NCBI RefSeq assembly: GCF_003260195.1
Contig: NZ_QEIH01000004.1
Location: forward strand, 372,001-436,000
Length of the DNA: 64,000 nt
Origin: Lutibacter citreus
GTDB lineage: Bacteria; Bacteroidota; Bacteroidia; Flavobacteriales; Flavobacteriaceae
Direction: 5' to 3'
How positions within the stretch are numbered: the stretch's first letter is position 1; every line of letters begins with the position of its first letter. The notes under the pieces were generated by a model, which was given only the letters and a program-made list of their open reading frames with translations, ran no database searches and was not told the DNA's origin. Made by a program: the position numbers and the translations under genes. This document shows positions 37,100 through 46,512 of this stretch, one piece after another.

Positions 37100-37145
37100 A
37101 AAAGGTTTGTATTAAAGCAACGCTTAAACACAAACCTTTTTTTTT
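37100..37145. terminator. Intrinsic terminator after sulfatase gene
   Basis: AAAAGGTTTGT (37100-37110) pairs with ACAAACCTTTT (37130-37140). T-runs follow on both strands. It lies 33 bases past the stop of the sulfatase at 37178 and separates it from the tyrosine operon promoter. Confidence 0.7.
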
Positions 37146-37177
37146 ATGAATGCTTTTAACATTCATATTTTAATAAT

Positions 37178-39031
37178 TTATTGATTGATATATTCCAATC
37201 TTCTTAACACTTGAGATTCGTCAAGAACTACTTTATTAATTTTATCTTTTTTAATGTTAAAAGCATACTTTTTAGCTCCATCTTTCATTAAAACAACTGA
37301 GTTTAAAATTAACAAAGCCTCTGCACCATCTTTAGACTCATAAAGTGCATTTGTCATAACTTCCGTAGGGTTTTGTTTCCCTATTAAACCTAAAAACTCA
37401 GCGGCTCTTACTTTATTAATTAATTCAGAATCTGATTTTGCTATTTCTTTTGCTGTTCCAACAAACTCGCTTGCTTGTTCACCAAAACTACTACAAGCAA
37501 TTAAAGCCCAGTAACGTTTCCAAGGATCTTGAGATTTTAAATTTTCTGTAATTTTAGTTTTAGCAGCCTCAAAATTCAATAAGTTTAAATTTGCAACTTC
37601 TATATATCTTTGAATATCTTTTTTATGCTTTTGACCGAATTCAACAGGATATGAAAATGCATTTTTCTTTAAATAAAACTCTGGATAAAAAGATAAATCT
37701 GGCATTGATTTTACTCTATTATTCAAATTAACTCTTAACTGTTTTAAAATTGTTGCATTTTCAGGATTACCTGCTATATTATTAGTTTCATACGGATCCG
37801 CTTCAACATCATATAATTCTTCTGCTTGTTTAGTCTCAAAAAATTTAGATTGAGTTTTATTCAATTTACCTTCTTCATATAATTGTGCCCATTCTTGGTA
37901 AGCCAATTGTTTATAACGGTAATTATTCATTAAGCCATCAAAATTAAATGGTTGGTAGTTTCTAGTATATTTATACTTACCTTTTCTTACCGCACGAACC
38001 ATATCGTATTTTTCATCAAAACGATCTGCATAACTAAATGTTTCATCACGTTTTGCAACATCTGCAGCAGTAACACCTTTTCCTAAAAATGGTTTTCCAT
38101 CAATTCCTTTAGGTAAATTAACACCTGCAAGATTTAAAACAGTAGCTCCAAAATCAATAAAACTAACAAAACCATCTACTTTAGTACCTGGTGTAGCATC
38201 TACTAAATCTTTATATTTTGAAGGAATATGAACAACTAAAGGTACGTGAACACCCATTTCATTTATATATCCTTTACTACCAGGTAAAACTCCTCCGTGA
38301 TCTCCATAATAGAAAATAAATGTACTATCGTACAAACCATCTTCTTTCAATTTTGCTACCACTTCACCAACTTCACCATCCATTTGTTGAATCTTATCTC
38401 GGTAATAAGCATTTGTATATTTAAATAACTCTGTTTGAGGATGATTTGGTTGCACAAAAACAGAGTTCACATCCGTTTTTGTTCCTTTTTTCATATCCTC
38501 TTTTGTAAAATGCAAACGACCTTCATGTGTTGTTTCAATATTAAACACATGGTAAAAAGGTTGCCCTGGTTTACGATCTCTCCAAGTTGCTTTTTTTGAA
38601 GACATATCCCAAACATTATCATCTTTAATAATATTATAATCTTCTTTAGCATTATTGGTTGTATGGTAACCTGCTTCTTTTAAATAAGCAGGAAACATTT
38701 CAACTCCAGTTGGTAGTGGAACTAATTCCAACTTTCTGTGATAATGACTTGCCAAACGAGGTCCGTAAGAAGCAGAAATCAATGTTGATCTTGCAGCACT
38801 ACAAACAGCAGCGTTTGAAAACGCATGAGTGTAAGTTAATCCTGTTTCTGCCAAACTTTCAATATTTGGAGTTTCAATACCATGCTCATCAAACATTTTT
38901 AAATAATGTTTTGAGTTATCTTCTGAAACAATCCAAACAATATTAGGGCGTTCAATTGGTTTTACTTTTTGGCTACAAGCTGTAAAAACTTGAAGCGTAA
39001 CTAAACAAAATAGTAATAATTTAAATTTCAT
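37178..39031 (-). CDS. S1 sulfatase lipoprotein with HEAT-like C-terminal domain
   Basis: Lipobox FTAC (Cys19) predicts membrane anchoring. IVWIVSEDNS opens the fold, AAVCSAARSTL is the formylglycine site of the C-x-A-x-R type (Cys77), and FIFYYGDHGG is the second metal site. The catalytic domain ends near residue 460. The last 150 residues contain helical repeats such as DPWKRYWALIACSSFG and NKVRAAEFLGLIG that look like HEAT repeats, an extension found in only some sulfatases. At 617 residues it is the second longest sulfatase here. Its partner upstream is a GH29 gene, with a repeat element between them. Confidence 0.88.
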   Translation of the reverse strand: MKFKLLLFCLVTLQVFTACSQKVKPIERPNIVWIVSEDNSKHYLKMFDEHGIETPNIESLAETGLTYTHAFSNAAVCSAARSTLISASYGPRLASHYHRKLELVPLPTGVEMFPAYLKEAGYHTTNNAKEDYNIIKDDNVWDMSSKKATWRDRKPGQPFYHVFNIETTHEGRLHFTKEDMKKGTKTDVNSVFVQPNHPQTELFKYTNAYYRDKIQQMDGEVGEVVAKLKEDGLYDSTFIFYYGDHGGVLPGSKGYINEMGVHVPLVVHIPSKYKDLVDATPGTKVDGFVSFIDFGATVLNLAGVNLPKGIDGKPFLGKGVTAADVAKRDETFSYADRFDEKYDMVRAVRKGKYKYTRNYQPFNFDGLMNNYRYKQLAYQEWAQLYEEGKLNKTQSKFFETKQAEELYDVEADPYETNNIAGNPENATILKQLRVNLNNRVKSMPDLSFYPEFYLKKNAFSYPVEFGQKHKKDIQRYIEVANLNLLNFEAAKTKITENLKSQDPWKRYWALIACSSFGEQASEFVGTAKEIAKSDSELINKVRAAEFLGLIGKQNPTEVMTNALYESKDGAEALLILNSVVLMKDGAKKYAFNIKKDKINKVVLDESQVLRRLEYINQ

Positions 39032-39090
39032 TTTATTAATTTTATATATAAATTTTTATTTTGTGAATCCGTTTATGTCATATAGTTAAT

Positions 39091-39177
39091 ACGTCACCCT
39101 AAATTTATTTTAAGTTTTCAACTTATTGTTATTATTTACAATAATATGCGATTCTGAAACAAGTTCAGAATGACGGG
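39091..39177. repeat. Degenerate palindromic intergenic repeat
   Basis: The right arm GATTCTGAAACAAGTTCAGA-ATGACGGG (39150-39177) is a diverged inverted copy of the left arm beginning CGTCACCCTAAATTT (39092). The centre TATTGT..ACAATA forms its own hairpin. It resembles the GTCACCCTGAACTTGTTTCAG repeats common between genes in flavobacteria (recalled, not searched). No other copy was seen in the window. Confidence 0.55.
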
Positions 39178-39218
39178 TTTTATATTTTATGACTCTTTAC
39201 GGTTATATAAATTTTTAT

Positions 39219-40808
39219 CTAATCTACATGAGTATCAACGGCTCCTCCAATATTATTTTCTGTATACCCTTCTAAAGTAATTTTATATGCATGTGCATAT
39301 TCTGAAGGAACAGATTTAGGAGCTTTAATTACTACACCTCTACTATCTCTTACCCACGAAATTTCTTCATTACTACCTAATAATTCAATTTTTACAATTT
39401 TTGAATTTAAAACACCAATATCAGTACTTAAAGTTTTTAAGATAGTTTCACCTTCAGGTTTATCCATTACAATTGCATAAAACACTTTATCTGATTTTTT
39501 TGTATAACGAATATCAGCGTTTTTATATACAATTTTAAGTTTTTCAATTTTATGTCCACCTTCTGGTAAACGAGTTGGTCCTTCACCAAAAACTGTCCAA
39601 GGTCTAGTTTTAAAAATAGCCTCACCATTTATGTTTAACCAAGCACCCATTTCTTTTAATAAATGAGCCATTTCATCAGGAATAGAACCATCTGGATTTG
39701 GTGGTACATTTAACAACATTGAACCGTTTTTAGCTACAATATCAATTAAAATATCAACCAATTCATTAGGTGTTTTAAATTTAGCACCTGGGCGGTAAAA
39801 CCATTGTCCTGGAGAAGTGTCTGTTAACCAAACTTGATTTTTCGGTTGATTTGGACGTCCTCTTTCGTAATCTTTAATTGCTGTGTTTTCAGGAAAAGTA
39901 GATTCTTTATAACAAACAACTACATCTTTTCCCCATTCAATCCCTTTATTATAGTAGTAAGCCAAAAACTTTTCACGAGATTGTTCAGTCATGTTTTCTA
40001 ACCACCAATCAAACCAAATCAAATCTGGTTGATAAACATCAATAAATTCTTTTAATTTAGCCCACCATTGATCGTAAAAATCAGCATCTGGTGTATCAGA
40101 ATCTAAACTATGTGGATTTGTATATAAATCATAATCTTTTGGCTTAACACCTCCGTATTTATGAGCTGGAGCATAATATTTCCAAGTGAATGCGTGGTGA
40201 AAAGAACCCATAAATTTCATTCCTTTCGCTTCAATTTCTTTTTTTAAAGCTGCAGAAGGGTCAATCCCTCCATAATTCATAGAATTCCAACGTGTAGATT
40301 TTGCATCCCACATTGCAAAGTTATCATGGTGCATCGCTACAGGACCAGCAAATTTTGCGCCAGATTCTGCAAATAAATCGGCCCACTCTTTAGCGTTAAA
40401 ACCAGTTGGTTTAAACTCTTCAATTATTTCAGTATATCCATGTCTTTTTGGATCTCCATATTTCTTTTTATGATGAATAAAATTAGAAGTTGGAGTTCCG
40501 TTTTTTGTTGGAACTTTTTTTCCGTCTTCATACATTTTCATACCATGCCAACCAGCATAATGTTTTTCTGGATCTGCACCTACAAAGGCATTTGAGACTG
40601 GCCCCCAGTGTGTATAAATACCAAATTTGGCATCTCTAAACCATTCTGGCTGCTCATTAACTTTACTTAATGATTCCCAATTTTCTTTAAATTTTTCTTG
40701 AGCTTTAGTGTTTGAAATACCTACTACACTAATAACTAATACCATTAAAACAAGTTTCCTTAGAAAACTAAACTGCATACTTTTAATTTTTGAATTATTA
40801 TTTTTCAT
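39219..40808 (-). CDS. GH29 alpha-L-fucosidase/alpha-L-galactosidase-like (secreted)
   Basis: A long N-terminal hydrophobic signal (through about residue 36, ending NTKAQ) leads into a GH29 barrel: GIYTHWGPVS, MHHDNFAMWDA and the nucleophile motif LIWFDWWLEN with D267 (numbered from the ATG at 40808). HHDN replaces the usual HHDG. A C-terminal beta-sandwich starts near residue 410. The ATG at 40808 is used; the longer frame opens with TTG. It precedes the HEAT-type sulfatase in the same direction with a 187-base gap that carries a palindromic repeat, so separate transcription is possible. Confidence 0.86.
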   Translation of the reverse strand: MKNNNSKIKSMQFSFLRKLVLMVLVISVVGISNTKAQEKFKENWESLSKVNEQPEWFRDAKFGIYTHWGPVSNAFVGADPEKHYAGWHGMKMYEDGKKVPTKNGTPTSNFIHHKKKYGDPKRHGYTEIIEEFKPTGFNAKEWADLFAESGAKFAGPVAMHHDNFAMWDAKSTRWNSMNYGGIDPSAALKKEIEAKGMKFMGSFHHAFTWKYYAPAHKYGGVKPKDYDLYTNPHSLDSDTPDADFYDQWWAKLKEFIDVYQPDLIWFDWWLENMTEQSREKFLAYYYNKGIEWGKDVVVCYKESTFPENTAIKDYERGRPNQPKNQVWLTDTSPGQWFYRPGAKFKTPNELVDILIDIVAKNGSMLLNVPPNPDGSIPDEMAHLLKEMGAWLNINGEAIFKTRPWTVFGEGPTRLPEGGHKIEKLKIVYKNADIRYTKKSDKVFYAIVMDKPEGETILKTLSTDIGVLNSKIVKIELLGSNEEISWVRDSRGVVIKAPKSVPSEYAHAYKITLEGYTENNIGGAVDTHVD

Positions 40809-40940
40809 TTTATTTTTTATTCTAATAATCAAGCTTTTATAAGCTTATAAACATTCTTTTTTTTAGATTACTAAATAATGAAATTAAAATGTTTTTGAAG
40901 ACCACTTTTGTCGAAAAACAAGTAACATATGGTTTTTATT

Positions 40941-41170
40941 TTATTTATTTGCCTTACCTCCGCTTGTAGACTTTATAAAATACTCTTTACGTTCATATTC
41001 AGTTTTGTAAATATTTTCTACATGTGTATCTGGTCGTAAAACAAAAGTCTACATTTTTTTAAATCTTTTCAATATTTTAATACTGGCAATTAATTAATCC
41101 CATTTAATGATTCAGGTTTTGGTTACTTAATTCCTGCATCACCTAAAATTATTGAAAAAACATCACACCA
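40941..41170 (-). pseudogene. S1 sulfatase remnant
   Basis: On the minus strand, from about 41163, one frame reads DVFSIILGDAGIK-stop-PKPESLNGIN-stop-LPVLKY. This matches the sulfatase segment that usually reads PTILxLAGIKxPxxLxGIxLLPVLK. After more stops another frame ends with LRPDTHVENIYKTEYERKE and a TAA at 40941, which looks like the original C-terminus. The middle is deleted and stops are frequent, so it cannot be functional. The 530-base gap between the GH29 gene and the sulfatase at 41339 is thus mostly this relic. Confidence 0.55.
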
Positions 41171-41290
41171 TATTTAGTTAACTTATCTAAATATTAGAAT
41201 GAAAATATCTTTACTCTGTTAAAACCTGCATCTCCCTAACCTCGATAGTTAAAAACTATAATTAATACATTTGTTTAGATTATGACACAA

Positions 41291-41313
41291 CACTTTTACC
41301 TATTAAAAAGAAT
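41291..41313 (-). promoter_or_regulatory. Shared box core before the sulfatase relic
   Basis: Plus-strand CACTTTTACCTATTAAAAAG is close to the TTAAAACCTATTAAAAG core found before the GH16 pair. It lies upstream of the sulfatase remnant, so it may be a leftover of that gene's promoter. Confidence 0.25.
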
Positions 41314-41338
41314 ACTAGTGTAATTTTTAAAATTGTTT

Positions 41339-43150
41339 TTATTTTTTAGTTATGTACACATAAAAAGATGCCAAATCTTCTTTTTTATCATTTGTAAAGT
41401 AAGCTTGTAATTGCTGACGACCTTTTGAAAGGTAAGCGTTAAACTTCACTGATTTTTTTGTCATATCTACTACTTTCTCTTGTTTAATCCCTTCAATTTT
41501 TAAGGTTGCCTTTTTAAAATTAAGTTGAATTCCTGCAGGCCTAATATCTGTCCATTTTGTTTTAACTCCCTGCTGTGGAACAACTGCATTTAAAGCTAAA
41601 TCTGATTCTTTTGGCCATCTTCTTAATTCTATTTCATATTCACCTCTTTGCTGAACATCAATCATCCAAAACCCTTGTGGTACGGCTGGCTTCTTATTGT
41701 AAAAAGGATCACGAATATAAGACTGATTCCAAGCTAAAGGGTCATCAGAATGTAAATCGTGGTTTGTAAGTGTTGTTTCTTTTATATGAGTTGCTCCAAT
41801 TTTATACGCTTCAAAATGTCCAAAATCTTGCGAAACATAGTCCCACCAATTTTCATAAGCAGCTCTCATTTCATTTAATTTCTTAGGAAATTTCTTAGCT
41901 AAATCATCTTCTTGACCAACATCATTTTTAATATTGTACAATTCTTCCCCATCAACCAAGCGCCAATTATCATCCATTACTGCAGATTTATACCATTTAA
42001 TTGGTTGTTGTTTTCTATTGCTATCCGTAAATGTATATCTGTGTGGCCAATCATTAACTTCTTGTGTTAACAAAGGTTTTAAACTTATACCATCAAGTGT
42101 TGGTCCATCAATTTTAGATAAAGAACATAAATCCATAAGCGTTGGTAAAATATCATAATTCATTGTAATGTTATTCACGTCAACTCCTCCTTTTATCCCT
42201 CCATTATTCCAACGAATAAAAAATGGCACACGATGTCCTCCATCATAAGAAGATGATTTATGACCTCGCATTCCAGCATTATAACCATAGCTTACTCCTT
42301 TTACAACTTTATGTCCTGTAGCTGTACCATTGTCTGTCATAAAAATTAAAATAGTATCATCTTGTATACCTAATTGCTTTAATTTTTTTTCTAACACTCC
42401 AATATTATCATCAATATTGGTAATCATTCCATAAAATGCCTTTTGACCTTCGGTAATTGATTTTTCGTTTTTATATAAATCGTAATATTTTTCGGGAACA
42501 TTTAACGGTCCGTGTGGTGCATTTGTAGATATATAAACAAAAAATGGTTCGTCTTTTTTCTTCTCAATATAATTTATTGCTTCTTTAAAAAATACATCAG
42601 TACAATAACCATTAATTTTTTCAGGACTTCCATTTCTAGAATAAGTATCATCAAAATAATCATTCATCCAATAATCAGGAGTTTGCCCAATTCCACCACC
42701 TCCGTGACATACTGTTTCCTCAAAACCTCTATCTTGTGGTAAATATGGATAAGCATCACCTAAATGCCATTTTCCAAACATACCTGTTGCATACCCGTTT
42801 TCCTTAAAAACTTGAGGCATTGCTATAAACTTTTCTCTTAAAATACTACAACCTCCAATGGTATGCCAAACTCCAGCTCTGTTTCCGTAAGCTCCACTCA
42901 TTAAACCAGAACGACTTGGCGCACAAGTTGGACCTGTATGATAATTTGTTAAACGAACACCTTCGTTATGCAAATTATCCATATTAGGAGTTTTTATTAC
43001 TTTATTTCCGTTAGCCGCAATATCTCCATAACCTTGATCGTCCGTTAAAATAAAAATAACGTTTGGTTGTTTTACTTTCTGTTGTGCTTTTAGCTTAATA
43101 CAAGTGAATGCAGCTAAAACAAAAACCACATAAATAAATCTATTTTTCAT
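41339..43150 (-). CDS. S1 sulfatase with C-terminal beta domain (secreted)
   Basis: The signal peptide ends KLKAQ. FILTDDQGYGDIA, TCAPSRSGLMSG (formylglycine Cys76), GKWHLGD and ILIFMTDNGT define the S1 fold, to about residue 460. The remaining 140 residues form a predicted beta-rich extension (FWMIDVQQRGEYEIELRRW, QQLQAYFTND) that is often found in sulfatases with this layout and may bind substrate or sugar (inference). The total of 603 residues fits that architecture. It lies nine bases downstream of the next sulfatase, so the pair is co-transcribed. Confidence 0.87.
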   Translation of the reverse strand: MKNRFIYVVFVLAAFTCIKLKAQQKVKQPNVIFILTDDQGYGDIAANGNKVIKTPNMDNLHNEGVRLTNYHTGPTCAPSRSGLMSGAYGNRAGVWHTIGGCSILREKFIAMPQVFKENGYATGMFGKWHLGDAYPYLPQDRGFEETVCHGGGGIGQTPDYWMNDYFDDTYSRNGSPEKINGYCTDVFFKEAINYIEKKKDEPFFVYISTNAPHGPLNVPEKYYDLYKNEKSITEGQKAFYGMITNIDDNIGVLEKKLKQLGIQDDTILIFMTDNGTATGHKVVKGVSYGYNAGMRGHKSSSYDGGHRVPFFIRWNNGGIKGGVDVNNITMNYDILPTLMDLCSLSKIDGPTLDGISLKPLLTQEVNDWPHRYTFTDSNRKQQPIKWYKSAVMDDNWRLVDGEELYNIKNDVGQEDDLAKKFPKKLNEMRAAYENWWDYVSQDFGHFEAYKIGATHIKETTLTNHDLHSDDPLAWNQSYIRDPFYNKKPAVPQGFWMIDVQQRGEYEIELRRWPKESDLALNAVVPQQGVKTKWTDIRPAGIQLNFKKATLKIEGIKQEKVVDMTKKSVKFNAYLSKGRQQLQAYFTNDKKEDLASFYVYITKK

Positions 43151-43159
43151 TATATTACC

Positions 43160-44731
43160 TTATTTCTTTTTGTTTTTATTTTTTTTGTCTTGCATAATTT
43201 TTTGAAGTCTTAATACTTCTTGATAATCACCTGTTAAGTATTGTTTTTTATCGGCAGCCTTGGCACTTCTATCAAAAAGAATACTATATTTTTTATAATC
43301 GTTATAATCTATAACTTCTCTTTCCATTTTTTTCAATTGCTTGTCGTATAACTTGCGCATTTTTTTTAACTGATTATTATATATTGAATTATGAGCATAA
43401 TTATTCATTTCTAAACGATCATTACCAATATTATATAGTTCTTCAACTGGCTTCATTTTTTCATTAGCATATTGCCAATAAATATATTTCCAATCCTTTG
43501 ATACAACAGACATTTCTTGAATTTCATCATTTCCCCACATGTTTGTTAACGTAACAGTTTTACGTTTAATCCCTTTTGGTTTATTAATTAATGGAATTAA
43601 ATTTTCACCATCCATATTTTTTGGAATTTCAATACCCGCATAACTTAAAATTGTTGGAGCCATATCAATATTTGCTGTAACAACTTCTCTTCTTTGACCT
43701 CTTTTATTTTTAGGTGCACGCGGATCGTAGATAATTAAAGGAGATTTTGAAGCTTCTTCATAAGGCAATGCTTTACCTGCTAGATTATGTGCTCCACAAC
43801 TGTAACCGTTATCACTTGTAAAGATGATAATTGTATTTTTATCAACTCCTTGTGCTTTTAAAGATTTACGAATCATTCCAATAGCATAATCTACACCATG
43901 AATTAACTGATTGTAACCTTTAATTGCTTTTTGATAACTCTCTTCAGAATCTCTCCAAAAATTATAACTATTGTATTGACGTCCAGATTTTGCTTGTGGA
44001 GATAAATGTTTTGCATTTTCTGCTCCATAATTAGCTGGTTTTTTATAGGTTTTATTCTTGTACACATAATCAAAATACTTATCTGGAGTAAAAGGTAAAT
44101 GTGGTGCTTTAAAACTAATAGACATACAAAATGGTTTTCCTGAATTTTTTGCTTCTGAAATAAAATCATTTGCCCAAGCTCCATAAGCTCTTGAACTGTG
44201 CGGATACTCTTTTGCGTATTTTGCTATTGTTCGATTTTTATCAGTTTTATACAGGGTTTGTCCAGGACCTCCACCCCACATATCAAATTCCTCAGATGGA
44301 ATAACTTTCATATTTTTATCATCCCAACCTTCTTGATTAGAAACTGGAAATCCAAATTTACCAGCAAAACCTGTAAAATACCCTGCTTTTTTTAATAATA
44401 CTGGATACGCTTTTTGAAACTTTTCTTTACGTAAAGATCCGTGCATAAAATTACAACCCGTTTTATACTCATACATACCAGTCATAATAATTGCCCTACT
44501 TGCCATACAAATTGAAGTTGTGTTGTAATGGTTTTCAAACAAAATCCCTTCTGCTGCTAAATTATCCATATTTGGTGTTACAACCTGATCATTTCCATAA
44601 CATCCAACTGAAATACTTGTTTGATCATCTGACAATAAAAAGATGATATTTGGGCGTGTGTCTTTTTGTGCGCAAGAAATAAACACATTTAACAACAGAG
44701 CAGCTGCTAGTAAACAATTTAATTTTTTCAT
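43160..44731 (-). CDS. S1 sulfatase lipoprotein (CMASR type)
   Basis: Lipobox VFISC (Cys20) predicts anchoring. FLLSDDQTSISVGCYG and SICMASRAIIMTGMYEYKTG give the metal site and a C-x-A-x-R formylglycine motif (Cys75); IIIFTSDNGYS is the second metal site. The C-terminus is a lysine-rich tail. At 523 residues it is a single domain. It is probably the first gene of a two-sulfatase operon, with a TAnnTTTG box 26 bases upstream. Confidence 0.88.
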   Translation of the reverse strand: MKKLNCLLAAALLLNVFISCAQKDTRPNIIFLLSDDQTSISVGCYGNDQVVTPNMDNLAAEGILFENHYNTTSICMASRAIIMTGMYEYKTGCNFMHGSLRKEKFQKAYPVLLKKAGYFTGFAGKFGFPVSNQEGWDDKNMKVIPSEEFDMWGGGPGQTLYKTDKNRTIAKYAKEYPHSSRAYGAWANDFISEAKNSGKPFCMSISFKAPHLPFTPDKYFDYVYKNKTYKKPANYGAENAKHLSPQAKSGRQYNSYNFWRDSEESYQKAIKGYNQLIHGVDYAIGMIRKSLKAQGVDKNTIIIFTSDNGYSCGAHNLAGKALPYEEASKSPLIIYDPRAPKNKRGQRREVVTANIDMAPTILSYAGIEIPKNMDGENLIPLINKPKGIKRKTVTLTNMWGNDEIQEMSVVSKDWKYIYWQYANEKMKPVEELYNIGNDRLEMNNYAHNSIYNNQLKKMRKLYDKQLKKMEREVIDYNDYKKYSILFDRSAKAADKKQYLTGDYQEVLRLQKIMQDKKNKNKKK

Positions 44732-44756
44732 AATTTATTTCAAAATATTATTTACC

Positions 44757-44764
44757 CAAAGTTA
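44757..44764 (-). promoter_or_regulatory. Candidate -7 box (TAACTTTG) of the two-sulfatase operon
   Basis: This is an exact TAnnTTTG match on the minus strand, 26 bases before the sulfatase start. Just upstream on the same strand lies AAATAAACATATG (44783-44795 on the plus strand), loosely like the CATTTG part of the shared box. Confidence 0.4.
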
Positions 44765-44931
44765 AAGTTTAACCGAGGCTTTGAAATAAACATATGATTT
44801 TGTTTATAGCATAAATGTTCTTTATTTATACCGCTCCCTATAAATAAGCACTATACAACTTGTATACTAAAACTCATAAACAAGCATAACACCCATTAAT
44901 TCTGCTGTTATTTTAAATAAAACTGAAATAT

Positions 44932-46461
44932 TTATTCAAATTCTACTTTAAATACTGTAGCGATATCATTCATTAAATTAGCATTTGGAGTGGTTAGTTC
45001 CAGTAATCCATCTTTAAAATTTCTTTTAATTTTTGTATTATTCCCTACTATGGATACATTCTTAATTTTCTGATTTGCATTCTCACTAAAAACATGTTGA
45101 ATTTTAATTACACTATTTTCTTTAGGCATCCCTAAACAAAATACATATAATGCTTTTTTATCTTTTGAAGTTGTAAAACGGATATCACTTTCATTATATT
45201 TTACAGTAGCAGATTGACCTCCAAAATGACCTTCTTTAATTTCAGCTTCTCCATATCCATAAACATCATGTGTTCTTGTACCATAAATTGCTTCTGCATT
45301 GGCTTTAGTCCATTTTCCAATTTCAGCCAAAATAGCTCTTTGTTCATCTGGAATTACACCATCTGCTCTTGGTGAAACATTTAGTAACACAATACCTTTT
45401 TTACTCCAAACATCAATCATATTTTTAATTAATAACGGAGCGCTTTTATATTTTAAGCCATTAGTAAAACACCAACTTCCGTCACTAATTGTTATATCTG
45501 TTAACCAGTAATCTGGAGACATTTCTTTCATCCCTCCTTGTTCAATATCTAAAACTCCAACATTTCTTGGAAGATCTTTTTGCTTATAAGCAACTAAGTT
45601 TTCTTTATTATTTTTCACCCCAGAATTAAATTGATGAGCAACCATTTTTTGAAGATAACTTTCAGGAATTTGATCTAACCATGAATCAAACCAAATAATA
45701 TCAGGCTGATAATTATCTACAACTTCTTCAACCTCATCCAACCAATATTGATTAAATTCATCTTCTTCCAAATTGCCGTAAAGGTATTTTAATTTAGGAT
45801 CTGTAGATGATGTAGCGTATTTAGGATTGTATGGGTAATGACTTGCTGTACCTCCCCAATTTGCCGTATCTTTAGTATAACGCTGTAAAGTTCGCGCATG
45901 ATGAAAAGTTGCAATTGTTTTTAAATCTCGCTTTTTTAATTCTTTATATAAATCTCCTAGAATATCTTTCTTAGGCCCCATATCCTTCACATTCCAAGGG
46001 TTTACCTTACTAGCCCACATTGCAAACCCATCATGATGCTGGGCTACTGGCCCTGCAAATTTAGCTCCTGCACTTTTAAACAATTCTGCCCATTCTTTTG
46101 CATCAAATTTTTCAGCTTTAAACATTGGAATAAAATCATGATAATTAAATACTGAAGGATCTCCAAAATGCTCTTTATGGTATTGAAAAGTTCCTTTTCC
46201 CCATTTATCTCTATTTTCTACATACATCCAACGTGGATACCATTCACTACTAAAAGCTGGCACACTATAAATACCCCAATGAAAATAGATTCCTAATTTG
46301 GCATCAGCAAACCAATCTGGTTCTTTATTATTTTTGGCTAAAGACTCCCAATTAGATTCAAATTTATCTACAACTATTTCGTCTACAACTTGTTTTTTCT
46401 CTTCTTTACAAGAAAACAACATTAAAACTCCTAATACAATTACAATCCCTTTGATTCTCAT
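44932..46461 (-). CDS. GH29 alpha-L-fucosidase/alpha-L-galactosidase-like lipoprotein
   Basis: Lipobox LMLFSC (Cys18) predicts anchoring. GH29 landmarks are GIYFHWGIYS, QHHDGFAMWAS, FHHARTLQRY and the nucleophile motif IIWFDSWLDQ with D259; a C-terminal beta-sandwich follows. All canonical sugar-contact residues that can be recognised are kept, so of the seven GH29 genes this looks like one of the most likely true fucosidase or galactosidase activities. It is 51 bases downstream of the sulfatase-lactonase fusion, and the two are probably one transcript. Confidence 0.87.
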   Translation of the reverse strand: MRIKGIVIVLGVLMLFSCKEEKKQVVDEIVVDKFESNWESLAKNNKEPDWFADAKLGIYFHWGIYSVPAFSSEWYPRWMYVENRDKWGKGTFQYHKEHFGDPSVFNYHDFIPMFKAEKFDAKEWAELFKSAGAKFAGPVAQHHDGFAMWASKVNPWNVKDMGPKKDILGDLYKELKKRDLKTIATFHHARTLQRYTKDTANWGGTASHYPYNPKYATSSTDPKLKYLYGNLEEDEFNQYWLDEVEEVVDNYQPDIIWFDSWLDQIPESYLQKMVAHQFNSGVKNNKENLVAYKQKDLPRNVGVLDIEQGGMKEMSPDYWLTDITISDGSWCFTNGLKYKSAPLLIKNMIDVWSKKGIVLLNVSPRADGVIPDEQRAILAEIGKWTKANAEAIYGTRTHDVYGYGEAEIKEGHFGGQSATVKYNESDIRFTTSKDKKALYVFCLGMPKENSVIKIQHVFSENANQKIKNVSIVGNNTKIKRNFKDGLLELTTPNANLMNDIATVFKVEFE

Positions 46462-46512
46462 ACTATTTTTTATTAGTTTTTATTATTATTTTAATATTAC
46501 TCTATTAAAATC

